Shown here: in pieces, positions 35,711 through 43,199 of the stretch
Position numbering within the stretch: position 1 is the first letter of the stretch
Layout: each line of letters opens with the position of its first letter
Origin: Paracoccus salipaludis
GTDB taxonomy: Bacteria; Pseudomonadota; Alphaproteobacteria; Rhodobacterales; Rhodobacteraceae
Length of the DNA: 58,462 bases
NCBI RefSeq assembly: GCF_002287065.1
Contig: NZ_NSJZ01000017.1
Coordinates: 1-58,462, forward strand
Direction of reading: 5' to 3'
Notes under the pieces: generated by a model
What the model saw: the letters and a program-made list of their open reading frames with translations, nothing else
Database searches by the model: none
Told to the model about the DNA's origin: nothing
Made by a program: the position numbers and the translations under genes

Positions 35711-37558
35711 TCAGTCCAGCTCGTACCGGGATTCGTAGCTTTCCTTCAGCCGGGGGTCCTGCCGCTCCTTTTCCAGAAAGCAGTTCTCGGCCACCAGCAC
35801 GTCGATGTCGGTGCCCATGAAGCAGCGGAAGGCGTCGGTCGGCGTGCAGACGATCGGCTCGCCCCGGACGTTGAACGAGGTGTTCACCAGGACGGGGCAG
35901 CCGGTCAGTTCGCCGAAGCGCGCGATCAGCGCGTGATAGGCGGGGTTGGTGTCGCGGTGGACGGTCTGGACGCGGGCCGAGTAATCGACATGGGTGACGG
36001 CCGGGATCTCGGACCGGCGGATGTTCAGCTTGTCGATGCCGAACAGGGCCTTCTCGTCCTCGGTCATCTCGCGCCGCAGCTCGGGGCGGACATCGGCCAC
36101 GATCAGCATGTAGGGGCTGTCGTCCTCGAGCTCGAACCAGTTGCCGACCTCCTCGCGCAGGACCGAGGGCGCGAAGGGACGGAAGCTTTCCCGGAACTTG
36201 ACCTTGAGGTTCAGCGTCTTCTGCATGCTGTCCGAGCGCGGGTCGCCGAGGATCGAGCGCCCGCCGAGCGCCCGCGGCCCGAATTCCATCCGGCCGCGGA
36301 ACCAGCCCACGGCCTTGCCGTCGGCAAGCGCGCGGGCGGTCCTGTCGATGATCTCGTCCTCGTCCTGCTCGGTCAGGACCGCGCCCGCCCGCGTCAGCTC
36401 GCTTGCGACCGCCGCCTGGGAATAGCGCGGCCCCAGATACGCGCCCTGCATCGCGTCCGGGGACGCGCCCGCGGGCGGCACCTGCCGGGGCTGGTCCAGT
36501 TCCTGGTGCCACAGCGCAAGCGCCGCCCCCAGCGCCCCGCCCGCATCCCCGGCGGCGGGCTGGACCCAGAGCTGCCGGAACCCGCCGTCGCGCAGGATCT
36601 TGCCGTTGGCCACGCAGTTCAGCGCCACGCCCCCCGCCATGCAGAGCGCGGAGATGCCGTGTTCCTGCGCCAGGGACCGGGTCATCCGCAGCAGGATCTC
36701 CTCGGTGACGGCCTGGATCGAGGCGGCGACATCCATGTGGAAGCCGGTCAGCGGGTCGTGGTCGGGCCGGCGCACCGGCTGGCCGAACAGCGACTCCATC
36801 GCCTTGCTGGTCATGGTCAGGCCCGAGACATAGTTGAAATACCGCTGGTCCAGGCGGAACGACCCGTCCGGCTTCAGGTCGACGATCCTGTCGAGGATCA
36901 GGTCCTTGAAGACCGGCTGCCCGTAGGGGGCCAGCCCCATCAGCTTGTATTCGCCGGAATTGACCTTGAAGCCGGTGTAATAGGTGAAGGCCGAATAGAG
37001 CAGGCCCAGGGAATGCGGGAAATGCAGTTCCTTGATGATCCGCAGATCCTTGCCGCGGCCGATTCCGACGGTTGTCGTGGCCCATTCCCCCACGCCGTCC
37101 ACCGTCAGCACCACCGCTTCGTCGAAAGGGGACGGATAGAAGGCGCTGGCGGCGTGGCTGATATGGTGTTCGGCAAATCCCAGCCGCGCGGGTGAAAAGC
37201 CCTTGTCGATGCCGCGCAACTCGCGCGTCAGCAGGTCCTTGAGAAACAGCTTTTCCCGCAGCCAGACCGGCATCGCCATCTGGAAGGACCGCAGCCCCCG
37301 GGGCGCGACGGCCAGATAGGTTTCCAGCAGCCTTTCGAACTTCAGGAAGGGCTTGTCGTAGAAGACGACGTGATCGACCCCGGACAACGGGATCCCGGCC
37401 TCGTCCAGCACATAGCGGATGGCGTTCAGCGGAAAGCGCGGATCGTGCTTGCGCCGGGTGAACCGCTCTTCCTGGGCCGCGGCGACGATCTGACCGTCGC
37501 GGACCAGGGCCGCAGCGCTGTCGTGATACAGCGCCGAGATCCCGAGAATGCTGGTCAC
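35711..37558 (-). CDS. Carbamoyltransferase (NodU/CmcH family)
   Basis: A GTG start at 37558 gives 615 residues beginning VTSILGISALYHDSAAAL, the exact family N-terminus; longer frames upstream read through the next gene. The N-terminal Kae1/HSP70-like domain has the HHISHAASAFYPSPF motif that forms the carbamoyl-adenylate site and VLTVDGVGEWATT. The C-terminal domain (about 400-600) has FGPRALGGRSILGDPR and LVNTSFNVRGEPIVCTP. The enzyme uses carbamoyl phosphate and ATP to carbamoylate a hydroxyl. With SxtJ, DUF5989 and the SGNH protein it forms a recurring bacterial cassette whose product is not known. Confidence 0.94.
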   Translation of the reverse strand: MTSILGISALYHDSAAALVRDGQIVAAAQEERFTRRKHDPRFPLNAIRYVLDEAGIPLSGVDHVVFYDKPFLKFERLLETYLAVAPRGLRSFQMAMPVWLREKLFLKDLLTRELRGIDKGFSPARLGFAEHHISHAASAFYPSPFDEAVVLTVDGVGEWATTTVGIGRGKDLRIIKELHFPHSLGLLYSAFTYYTGFKVNSGEYKLMGLAPYGQPVFKDLILDRIVDLKPDGSFRLDQRYFNYVSGLTMTSKAMESLFGQPVRRPDHDPLTGFHMDVAASIQAVTEEILLRMTRSLAQEHGISALCMAGGVALNCVANGKILRDGGFRQLWVQPAAGDAGGALGAALALWHQELDQPRQVPPAGASPDAMQGAYLGPRYSQAAVASELTRAGAVLTEQDEDEIIDRTARALADGKAVGWFRGRMEFGPRALGGRSILGDPRSDSMQKTLNLKVKFRESFRPFAPSVLREEVGNWFELEDDSPYMLIVADVRPELRREMTEDEKALFGIDKLNIRRSEIPAVTHVDYSARVQTVHRDTNPAYHALIARFGELTGCPVLVNTSFNVRGEPIVCTPTDAFRCFMGTDIDVLVAENCFLEKERQDPRLKESYESRYELD

Positions 37559-37560
37559 TG

Positions 37561-37710
37561 TCAGAACAGGGTATAAATGAAGGGGGCCACCGCCGAGCCC
37601 TGGCTCAGCACGATCAGGGCACCGAACAGGCCCAGCACGATCAGGATCGGCAGCAGCCAGAATTTCTTGCGGTCCCTCAGAAAACCCCACAACTCGGAAA
37701 CAAAGGACAC
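37561..37710 (-). CDS. DUF5989 family small membrane protein
   Basis: A 49-residue gene with a GTG start at 37710 and GGAG eight bases upstream. The product reads VSFVSELWGFLRDRKKFWLL at its start (Met when initiated), then a single hydrophobic helix rich in Ile/Leu/Val, then SQGSAVAPFIYTLF at the end. That is the full pattern of DUF5989: a WGFLxxRKKFW head, one membrane segment and a PFIYTLF tail. Its stop is two bases from the carbamoyltransferase GTG. DUF5989 genes are found beside SxtJ and carbamoyltransferase genes, as here. Function unknown; perhaps a membrane anchor for the complex. Confidence 0.85.
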   Translation of the reverse strand: MSFVSELWGFLRDRKKFWLLPILIVLGLFGALIVLSQGSAVAPFIYTLF

Positions 37711-37732
37711 CGGTTCACTCCATGGTGGGCAA

Positions 37733-38128
37733 TCAGTATTGCAGCTTCATGCTTTTGGGCGGGTCGGAACGGTTGATCCAATAGCTGCTGGCCTGCGGGT
37801 CCGTCCTGAGGGACAGCAGGTCCTTTCCCATCAGCCTCAGCCCGAGGCCCATGGGCAGGAAGGTCAGCACATAGACGAGGGTCATCACGATCGGCGCGAC
37901 AATCGCGCCGAGCAGCATTCCGAAGCGGAACCACAGGCGATTCGGCCAGCGCAGCAGCCCTGGCGCGAAAATCGCCACGGCTGCGAAAGCCAGGGCCAGG
38001 ATCAGGAAGGAAACCCGCGGGGGGTGGCCACGAAAAAGCGGCGCAAGGGCGATAATGGCGCTGACAGCCGCAAAGACGAAGCCGAAATTGCGTTCGGACC
38101 CCATCTTTACGTCGACGTTACCGTGCAT
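37733..38128 (-). CDS. SxtJ family membrane protein
   Basis: Start at the ATG at 38128 with GGTGGA upstream (a GTG at 38137 is in frame). The 131-residue protein has SERNFGFVFAAVSAIIALAP at its head, two or three membrane helices, the block WFRFGMLLGAIVAPIVMTLV and a C-terminal cytosolic tail (GKDLLSLRTDPQASSYWINR, ending SMKLQY), all of which match SxtJ. The name comes from the saxitoxin cluster, where its role is unsettled. It is the first gene of the minus-strand unit with DUF5989, carbamoyltransferase and SGNH hydrolase. Confidence 0.85.
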   Translation of the reverse strand: MHGNVDVKMGSERNFGFVFAAVSAIIALAPLFRGHPPRVSFLILALAFAAVAIFAPGLLRWPNRLWFRFGMLLGAIVAPIVMTLVYVLTFLPMGLGLRLMGKDLLSLRTDPQASSYWINRSDPPKSMKLQY

Positions 38129-38729
38129 TACGTCCACCGCCGATCAGAAGACACGCTTGTCTTCTTATCCCAGTAGTCCTTGAAATTCAAGCACCGCGTT
38201 TCCGGCGGCCTTTTGAAATCACGTCCTCAACCCCGGCCGCGGCATCGGTCCGGCAGCCGATCTTCCGGGGCAGGCGATGTTTCCCGACGCGCCGGCCAGC
38301 GGTCCGATTCCCAAGGGCAAACCGGATGCCACGGGCCTTTCCGGCATGCCGGAGGGGGCAGATCGCGGGGCGGCGATCCTGAGTGTCGCCACGGATTGCC
38401 CGGGCGGGCGTCCGGGCGGCCACAACTCTTGATCCCGCACAAGTGAACAGCACCGGGCGTGCCCGGATCGGCACCGGGACCAGTAACCGGCGAATGCGCC
38501 GCAAAGGGGCGTTTCACGCGTCTCGGGAAAGGCAATGGCGGGCCGGCAATCCCTGTCCCGGACAGGGGCCTGAGCGAAAGTCCAGACCAAAGGCGGACAT
38601 CGTGATCCGATTTGGATCATTCCGGCGGCCTTGTGCTATTGATCCGCTGCAATTGCTGCAAATATAGGGATCACGACGCGACATTCATTTTTTGCGGATG
38701 AGCCGGGACATAACAAGGAGGAGAACCTG
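38129..38729. other. 600-base non-coding stretch between the sxtJ unit and the H-NS gene
   Basis: No convincing gene is seen on either strand. Near the sxtJ side lies the perfect 13-base palindrome CTTGAAATTCAAG at 38179-38191, a candidate operator or part of the sxtJ promoter. Near the other end lies the putative H-NS-gene promoter, flanked by inverted GATCC-containing sites. The middle (38220-38580) holds nothing I can name. Both ends are less G+C rich than the neighbourhood, which fits regulatory DNA or acquired sequence. Confidence 0.5.
38601..38675 (+). promoter_or_regulatory. Promoter and paired inverted sites upstream of the H-NS-like gene
   Basis: TTGATC (38639-38644), a 17-base spacer and ATATAG (38662-38667) form a plausible sigma-70 promoter. 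It is enclosed by CGTGATCC at 38601-38608 and its reverse complement GGATCACG at 38668-38675. The left site is itself half of a smaller palindrome GATCC-N5-GGATC (38604-38618). The layout would suit a dimeric repressor, possibly autoregulation. Confidence 0.4.
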
Positions 38730-39095
38730 ATGGATGACAGGAGCAATAAGTCCAATTCGTCTGAAATGCTGGAAAGAATGAGCCTCGATGAGCTGAAGAA
38801 TCTGCGGAAGAAGCTGGATCGGGCCATTGCGAGTTATGAAACGCGAAAGCGGCAGCAGGCGCTTTCGGCCCTGGAACAGGCCGCCCGCGACCATGGTTTC
38901 AGGCTGTCGGAACTGATGTCCGATCGCCAGTCGGGCAAGTCGAAGTCCCGGGCGGGCGACGCCGGGCCCGACGCGGCCCCCGCCTATGTGAACCCCGAGA
39001 ACCCCGAACAGACCTGGAGCGGCCGCGGCCGTCGTCCCCGCTGGGTCAACGACGCCCTCGAGGCGGGCCGCACACTCGACGACCTGGCGGCTTGA
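38730..39095 (+). CDS. H-NS family nucleoid-associated regulator (HvrA-like)
   Basis: A 121-residue protein with AAGGAGGAGA before its ATG. The N-terminal half is a coiled-coil oligomerisation region (LERMSLDELKNLRKKLDRAI). After a flexible Ser/Lys/Ala linker the C-terminal DNA-binding domain reads YVNPENPEQTWSGRGRRPRW, with the TWSGRGRRPxW hook that enters the minor groove of A+T-rich DNA, then VNDALEAGRTLDDL. HvrA-type proteins act in photosynthesis and nitrogen control in Rhodobacter; on plasmids they silence acquired DNA. Its location on a replicon with acquired-looking cassettes suits a stealth role. Confidence 0.92.
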   Translation: MDDRSNKSNSSEMLERMSLDELKNLRKKLDRAIASYETRKRQQALSALEQAARDHGFRLSELMSDRQSGKSKSRAGDAGPDAAPAYVNPENPEQTWSGRGRRPRWVNDALEAGRTLDDLAA

Positions 39096-39479
39096 GGGAA
39101 CCGGCGCGCGGCGCCGGACCGGGACTGGCCGGCCCCCATGGGGCAAGCGGCGGCCCGGCGCGGATGGAGAACGCGCCGGGCGCGCCGGCAAGGGAGGCGG
39201 CCCATGATCCCCGGGATCGCCTCCGGCCAAGGCGGGACCTGCGGGAAGATGAACAAGGTTGACCGACCCGCTTGCCGGGTCGGCAAGGCGCGGACAGGCA
39301 AGCGCCGACCGGCGCCGCTCCATCCGGCGCGGCGGTCCCAGACCGGTTGCCGGGGGGCCGGACCTCGCCAGTCGGCAGTCGTTGATAAAATCACTCGGCA
39401 TTGTTGACTTGGACGGTCGCGCTTCCTAATCCGCGGGCCGGGTGATTTCTGACACCCCTGCTCGGGAAAGGACGCGTTC
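39096..39479. other. Gene-free stretch and promoter region of the siderophore uptake genes
   Basis: 384 bases without a supported gene. The last 100 bases hold a promoter candidate TTGACT (39404-39409), 17-base spacer, TAATCC (39427-39432), and just upstream the palindrome TGAT-AAA-ATCA (39383-39393), a candidate site for an iron regulator. The first 270 bases are G+C rich and show nothing I can name. Confidence 0.45.
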
Positions 39480-40373
39480 ATGCGCTTGATCTTGTCGGCC
39501 GGCCTTGCGGCCCTGATGGCTTCTGCCGCCCTTGCCGATGTCACGGTCGAAACCGCCCAGGGGCCTGTCACCCTGCCGGAAACGCCGGCGAAGGTGGCGG
39601 CGCTCGACCTCGGGGTGGCGGACATGATGATGGCGCTGGGGGTGACGCCGGCGGCGGTGCCCGACAAGCTTTATCTCGATCACCTGCAACCGCTGGCGCA
39701 GGCCGCCGCCCCCGCCGGCACCCTGCAGGAGCCGGATCTGGAAAAGCTGGCCGCGCTCGGTCCCGACCTGATCGTGGTCGCCAACCGCTCGGCCGTGAAG
39801 AAGGACGCCGTGGCGCAGGTCGCCCCCGCCATCGACATGACCGTGGACGGCGCCGACCTGATCGGGCAGGCGAAAGCCCGCCTTGCGGCGCTGGCCGCGC
39901 TGTTCGGCAGGCAGGCCGAGGGCGAGGCGCTGGCGGCCGCGCTGGACGGCAAACTTGCCGCGCTGGCGGACGCGGGCCGCGGCAAGGGCACGGCGCTGGT
40001 GGTGCTGACCAACGGGCCGAAGATGTCGGCCTATGGCGAGGGCTCGCGCTTCGGCTGGATCTACGAGGTCACGGGCCTGCCGCAGGTCGAGGCCACGCTG
40101 AAGTCCGAGGCCAACCACGGCGACGCCGTCAGCCACGAGTTCATCGCCCAGGCCAACCCCGACTGGCTGTTCGTTCTGGACCGCGGCGCGGCCATCGGCG
40201 CGGACGAGCCCTCGGCCCGGGCCACGCTGGACAACGAACTGGTGCGCCGGACCAGCGCCTGGAAGAACGGGCATGTGGTCTATCTGCCCGCCGACAACGT
40301 TTATCTTGCGCCCGGCGGCTATACCGCGCTGTCCGAAACGCTGGACGCGCTGACGGCCGCCCTGTCGGAATGA
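39480..40373 (+). CDS. Siderophore ABC transporter periplasmic binding protein (FatB/CeuE type)
   Basis: A 297-residue protein with a signal peptide ending near ASAALA (residue 19). It starts VTVETAQGPVTLPETPAKVA, like CeuE and YclQ, and has ALDLGVADMMMALGV, LQEPDLEKLAALGPDLIVVA and the C-terminal GGYTALSETLDAL. This group binds catecholate siderophores or their linear breakdown products, such as bis- or tetradentate catecholates and petrobactin. The stop overlaps the permease start (ATGA). AAAGGA precedes the ATG. Confidence 0.9.
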   Translation: MRLILSAGLAALMASAALADVTVETAQGPVTLPETPAKVAALDLGVADMMMALGVTPAAVPDKLYLDHLQPLAQAAAPAGTLQEPDLEKLAALGPDLIVVANRSAVKKDAVAQVAPAIDMTVDGADLIGQAKARLAALAALFGRQAEGEALAAALDGKLAALADAGRGKGTALVVLTNGPKMSAYGEGSRFGWIYEVTGLPQVEATLKSEANHGDAVSHEFIAQANPDWLFVLDRGAAIGADEPSARATLDNELVRRTSAWKNGHVVYLPADNVYLAPGGYTALSETLDALTAALSE

Positions 40374-41326
40374 CCGCCCGCCCGCTTGTCGCGGGGCTTG
40401 TCCTGGCGCTGCTGGTGCTGGCGAGCCTCGGCCTCGGGGCCGCCCGGATCGGCCCGGATGCCGCGGCGGGCGAGGGCTGGACGGCGCTGGTGCTGATGGA
40501 ATCGCGCCTGCCGCGCACGCTGGCGGTGCTGCTGACGGGCGCGGCGCTGGCCGTCGCGGGCGTGGTGATCCAGAGCCTCGTGCGCAACCGCTTCGTCGGG
40601 CCCGACACGGCGGGCACGGGCGAAAGCGCGGCCCTGGGCCTGCTGGCGGTCACGCTGCTGGCGCCGGGGGCGCCCATCTGGGTCAAGATGGTGGTGGCAA
40701 GCCTGTCGGCCATGGCGGGCACGGCCCTGTTCCTGCAGATCGTGCGCCGCCTGCCGGTGCGCGAGGTGATGCTGGTCCCCATCGCAGGGCTTGTCCTGTC
40801 GGGCATCATCGGCGCGGTCGTGACCTGGGTCGCCTGGCAGGCGGACCTGCTGCAATTCGTCGGCACCTGGCTGATGTCGGGCGAGTTCTCGGGCGTGATC
40901 GCCGGCCGCTACGAACTGCTGTGGGTCGCGGGCGCGGCGGCGGGGCTGGCCTGGTTCGCGGCCGACCGTTTCGCCATCCTGTCCCTGGGCGACGAGGTGG
41001 CGACGGGCCTCGGGCTGTCCACCCGCGGGGTCATGCGGCTGGGGATGGTGGTGGTTTCGGTCGTCTCGGCCATGGTGGTGACGACCGTGGGGATGATCCC
41101 CTTTGTCGGGTTGGTGGTGCCGAACATCGTCGCGCGGATCATGGGTGACAACCTGCGCGCCTCGATCCCCGTGGTGGCGGCGGGGGGCGCGGGGCTCTTG
41201 CTGGCCTGCGACCTGCTGGGGCGGATCGTCCGCCATCCTTACGAAATCCCCGTCGGCACGATCCTGGGCGTGGTGGGATCGGGGATCTTCCTGTGGCTGC
41301 TCTACCGGCCGCCCGCCCATGGATAG
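40370..41326 (+). CDS. Siderophore ABC transporter permease 1 (FatD/YclN type)
   Basis: A 318-residue FecCD-family permease with about nine to ten membrane helices. Family blocks include SRLPRTLAVLLTGAALAVAG near residue 43, a GPDTAGTGESAALG segment, the ATPase-contact region around GDEVATGLGLSTRG, and GMIPFVGLVVPNIVARIMG. It overlaps the binding-protein gene by four bases. The second permease gene follows 18 bases after its stop, across a short tandem repeat. Confidence 0.93.
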   Translation: MTARPLVAGLVLALLVLASLGLGAARIGPDAAAGEGWTALVLMESRLPRTLAVLLTGAALAVAGVVIQSLVRNRFVGPDTAGTGESAALGLLAVTLLAPGAPIWVKMVVASLSAMAGTALFLQIVRRLPVREVMLVPIAGLVLSGIIGAVVTWVAWQADLLQFVGTWLMSGEFSGVIAGRYELLWVAGAAAGLAWFAADRFAILSLGDEVATGLGLSTRGVMRLGMVVVSVVSAMVVTTVGMIPFVGLVVPNIVARIMGDNLRASIPVVAAGGAGLLLACDLLGRIVRHPYEIPVGTILGVVGSGIFLWLLYRPPAHG

Positions 41327-41365
41327 CGCCCATGGATAGCGCGCGTGGACAGGCCCATGGATAGG
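41315..41365 (+). repeat. 13-bp tandem repeat across the permease gene junction
   Basis: GCCCATGGATAGC at 41315-41327 and 41328-41340 are identical. A diverged 12-base copy (41341-41352) and a fourth copy differing in the last base (41353-41365) follow. Each good copy carries both a stop triplet (TAG) and ATG, so the repeat covers the end of permease 1 and the start of permease 2 and supplies more than one possible initiation codon. Slippage there could alter coupling between the two genes. Confidence 0.75.
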
Positions 41366-42313
41366 CCCGCCCTGAGGCTGATCGCGGCGCTGCTGGGGCT
41401 GCTGGGGGCGGCCTCGCTGGTCTGGATGTTCCAGGGGCTCGGCGGCGGCAACCGCGCCTTCATCCTGCAACTGCGCGGGACCAAGCTTGCCGGGCTGGTG
41501 GTCGTGGGCGCCGCGACCGGCATCGCCACGGTGCTGTTCCAGACGGCGGCGGCGAACCGGGTGCTGACGCCCTCGATCATGGGTTTCGACGCGCTTTACG
41601 TGCTGCTTCAGACGGGGCTTGTCGCGGCGCTTGGCGTCGCGGGCTTCGCCGCCCTGCCGGCGGCCCCGACCTTCCTGGCCGAGGTCGCGGCCATGTCGCT
41701 GCTGGCCGCCGGGCTTTTCGGCACGCTTCTGGGGCAGGGGGCCCGCGACATCCCGCGCATGATCCTGACCGGCGTGATCCTGGGGGTGATGTTCCGCGCG
41801 CTGTCCGGCTTTCTGGCCCGCGTCATGGACCCCAATGCCTTCGCCACCGTGCAGGCGGCAAGCATCGCGAGCTTCGGCAGCCTCGACGCCGCGCTTCTGC
41901 CTGCGGCGGGGGCCATCGCGGGGCTGTGCACGGGGGCGGCGCTGTGGATGGCGCCGCGCCTCGACCTGCTGGCGCTGGGGCGCGAGGTGGCGATCCCGCT
42001 GGGGCTGCGCTTCGACCGGGTCATGCTGGCGACGCTGGGGCTGGTGGGGATGCTGGTTGCCGTCTCGACCGCGCTGGTGGGGCCAGTGGCCTTCTTCGGC
42101 CTGCTGGTCGCGGGACTGGCGCACGGGCTGGCGCCGTCCGCCCGCCACGCGGTGCTGCTGCCCGCCGCGGGGCTGATCGGCGCGGCGATCCTGGTTGTCG
42201 GCCAGACCCTGTTCGAGCGCCTGATGGGCCAGACCGCGACCCTGTCGGTCGTGGTCGAGTTCGCGGGCGGCTTGTTCTTCCTGTTCCTTCTGCTGAAAGG
42301 ACGTGTCCGATGA
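41345..42313 (+). CDS. Siderophore ABC transporter permease 2 (FatC/YclO type)
   Basis: A protein of about 322 residues of the FecCD family, with the start uncertain between the GTG at 41345 and the ATG at 41357 in the tandem repeat; no good ribosome-binding site is visible, so coupling to permease 1 is likely. Family blocks are LRGTKLAGLVVVGAATGIAT, NRVLTPSIMGFDALYVLLQT, the cytosolic GREVAIPLGLRFDRV loop and VGPVAFFGLLVAGLAH. It pairs with permease 1 to form the channel. Its stop overlaps the ATPase start (ATGA). Confidence 0.92.
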   Translation: MDRPMDRPALRLIAALLGLLGAASLVWMFQGLGGGNRAFILQLRGTKLAGLVVVGAATGIATVLFQTAAANRVLTPSIMGFDALYVLLQTGLVAALGVAGFAALPAAPTFLAEVAAMSLLAAGLFGTLLGQGARDIPRMILTGVILGVMFRALSGFLARVMDPNAFATVQAASIASFGSLDAALLPAAGAIAGLCTGAALWMAPRLDLLALGREVAIPLGLRFDRVMLATLGLVGMLVAVSTALVGPVAFFGLLVAGLAHGLAPSARHAVLLPAAGLIGAAILVVGQTLFERLMGQTATLSVVVEFAGGLFFLFLLLKGRVR

Positions 42314-43131
42314 TCCGCATCACGGGCGTAAGCCACCGCATCGGCTCTGCGGCGATCCTGCACGACATCGACCTGACCCTGCCGCGCGGCAAGCTGATCG
42401 CGCTGATCGGGCCGAACGGCGCGGGCAAGTCCACGCTGCTGCGGCTGGTCGCCCGGCTCGAGCCGCTGCAACAGGGCCGCATCGAGGTGGACGGCCTCGA
42501 CCTTGCCGCCACGCCGACCGAGCGGCTGGCGCTGGCCATGGCCGTCATGGGCCAGCAGACCCACATCGCCAGCCGGTTGCGGGTGGCGGAACTGGTGGGC
42601 TTCGGCCGCTGGCCCCATCACCGCGGCCGCCCCGGGGCCGCCGACCGGGCGGCGGTCGAGGCGGCGCTGGAGGCCTTCGGGCTGGCGCCCCTGCGGCACC
42701 GCTTCCTCGACGAGATCTCGGGCGGGCAGGCGCAGCGCGCGCATCTGGCGATGACCTTCGCGCAGGGCACCGACTGGCTGCTGCTGGACGAGCCGCTGAA
42801 CAACCTCGACATGGCCCATTCCCGCGCGCTGATGGCGCGGCTGGCGGACCTGGTGCGCGGCAGCGGCCGCAGCGTGGTGACGGTGGTGCACGAGGTCAAC
42901 TATGCCGCCGCCTGGGCCGACCATGTCGTCGCCATGAAGAACGGCCGGGTGGTCGCCCAGGGTCCGGCCGAGGCGGTCCTGACCGAGCCGGTGCTGTCGG
43001 CGCTGTATGACACCCCGGTCGAGGTCGCGCGCCACGACGACCGCCCGCTGGTCCTGCACCACCATTGGCACGACCAGCTTGGCACGCCCTTTCCCGAGGC
43101 GCCGGATGCCGCCCGCCCGACCGTGCACTGA
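42310..43131 (+). CDS. Siderophore ABC transporter ATP-binding protein (FepC/YclP type)
   Basis: A 273-residue ATPase with Walker A GPNGAGKST (about 36-44), signature SGGQAQRAHLAM, Walker B LLLDEPLNNLD and H-loop VVHEVNYAAAW. The C-terminus is longer than usual and histidine-rich (HHHWHDQ), which may bind a metal, though this is an inference. It completes the four-gene importer. A 23-codon frame starts eight bases after its stop and overlaps the next gene's start. Confidence 0.93.
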   Translation: MIRITGVSHRIGSAAILHDIDLTLPRGKLIALIGPNGAGKSTLLRLVARLEPLQQGRIEVDGLDLAATPTERLALAMAVMGQQTHIASRLRVAELVGFGRWPHHRGRPGAADRAAVEAALEAFGLAPLRHRFLDEISGGQAQRAHLAMTFAQGTDWLLLDEPLNNLDMAHSRALMARLADLVRGSGRSVVTVVHEVNYAAAWADHVVAMKNGRVVAQGPAEAVLTEPVLSALYDTPVEVARHDDRPLVLHHHWHDQLGTPFPEAPDAARPTVH

Positions 43132-43199
43132 CGCCACCATGATCTCGGCCCCCGATCCCGCGAAACCCGCGCCGTGCCGCGCCGAAGTCCGGGCCGCCG

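Noticed and set aside
39138..39407. An 89-codon plus-strand frame upstream of the siderophore genes
   Set aside because: Arg/Gly/Pro-rich with no domain, and it overlaps the promoter and iron-box candidates.
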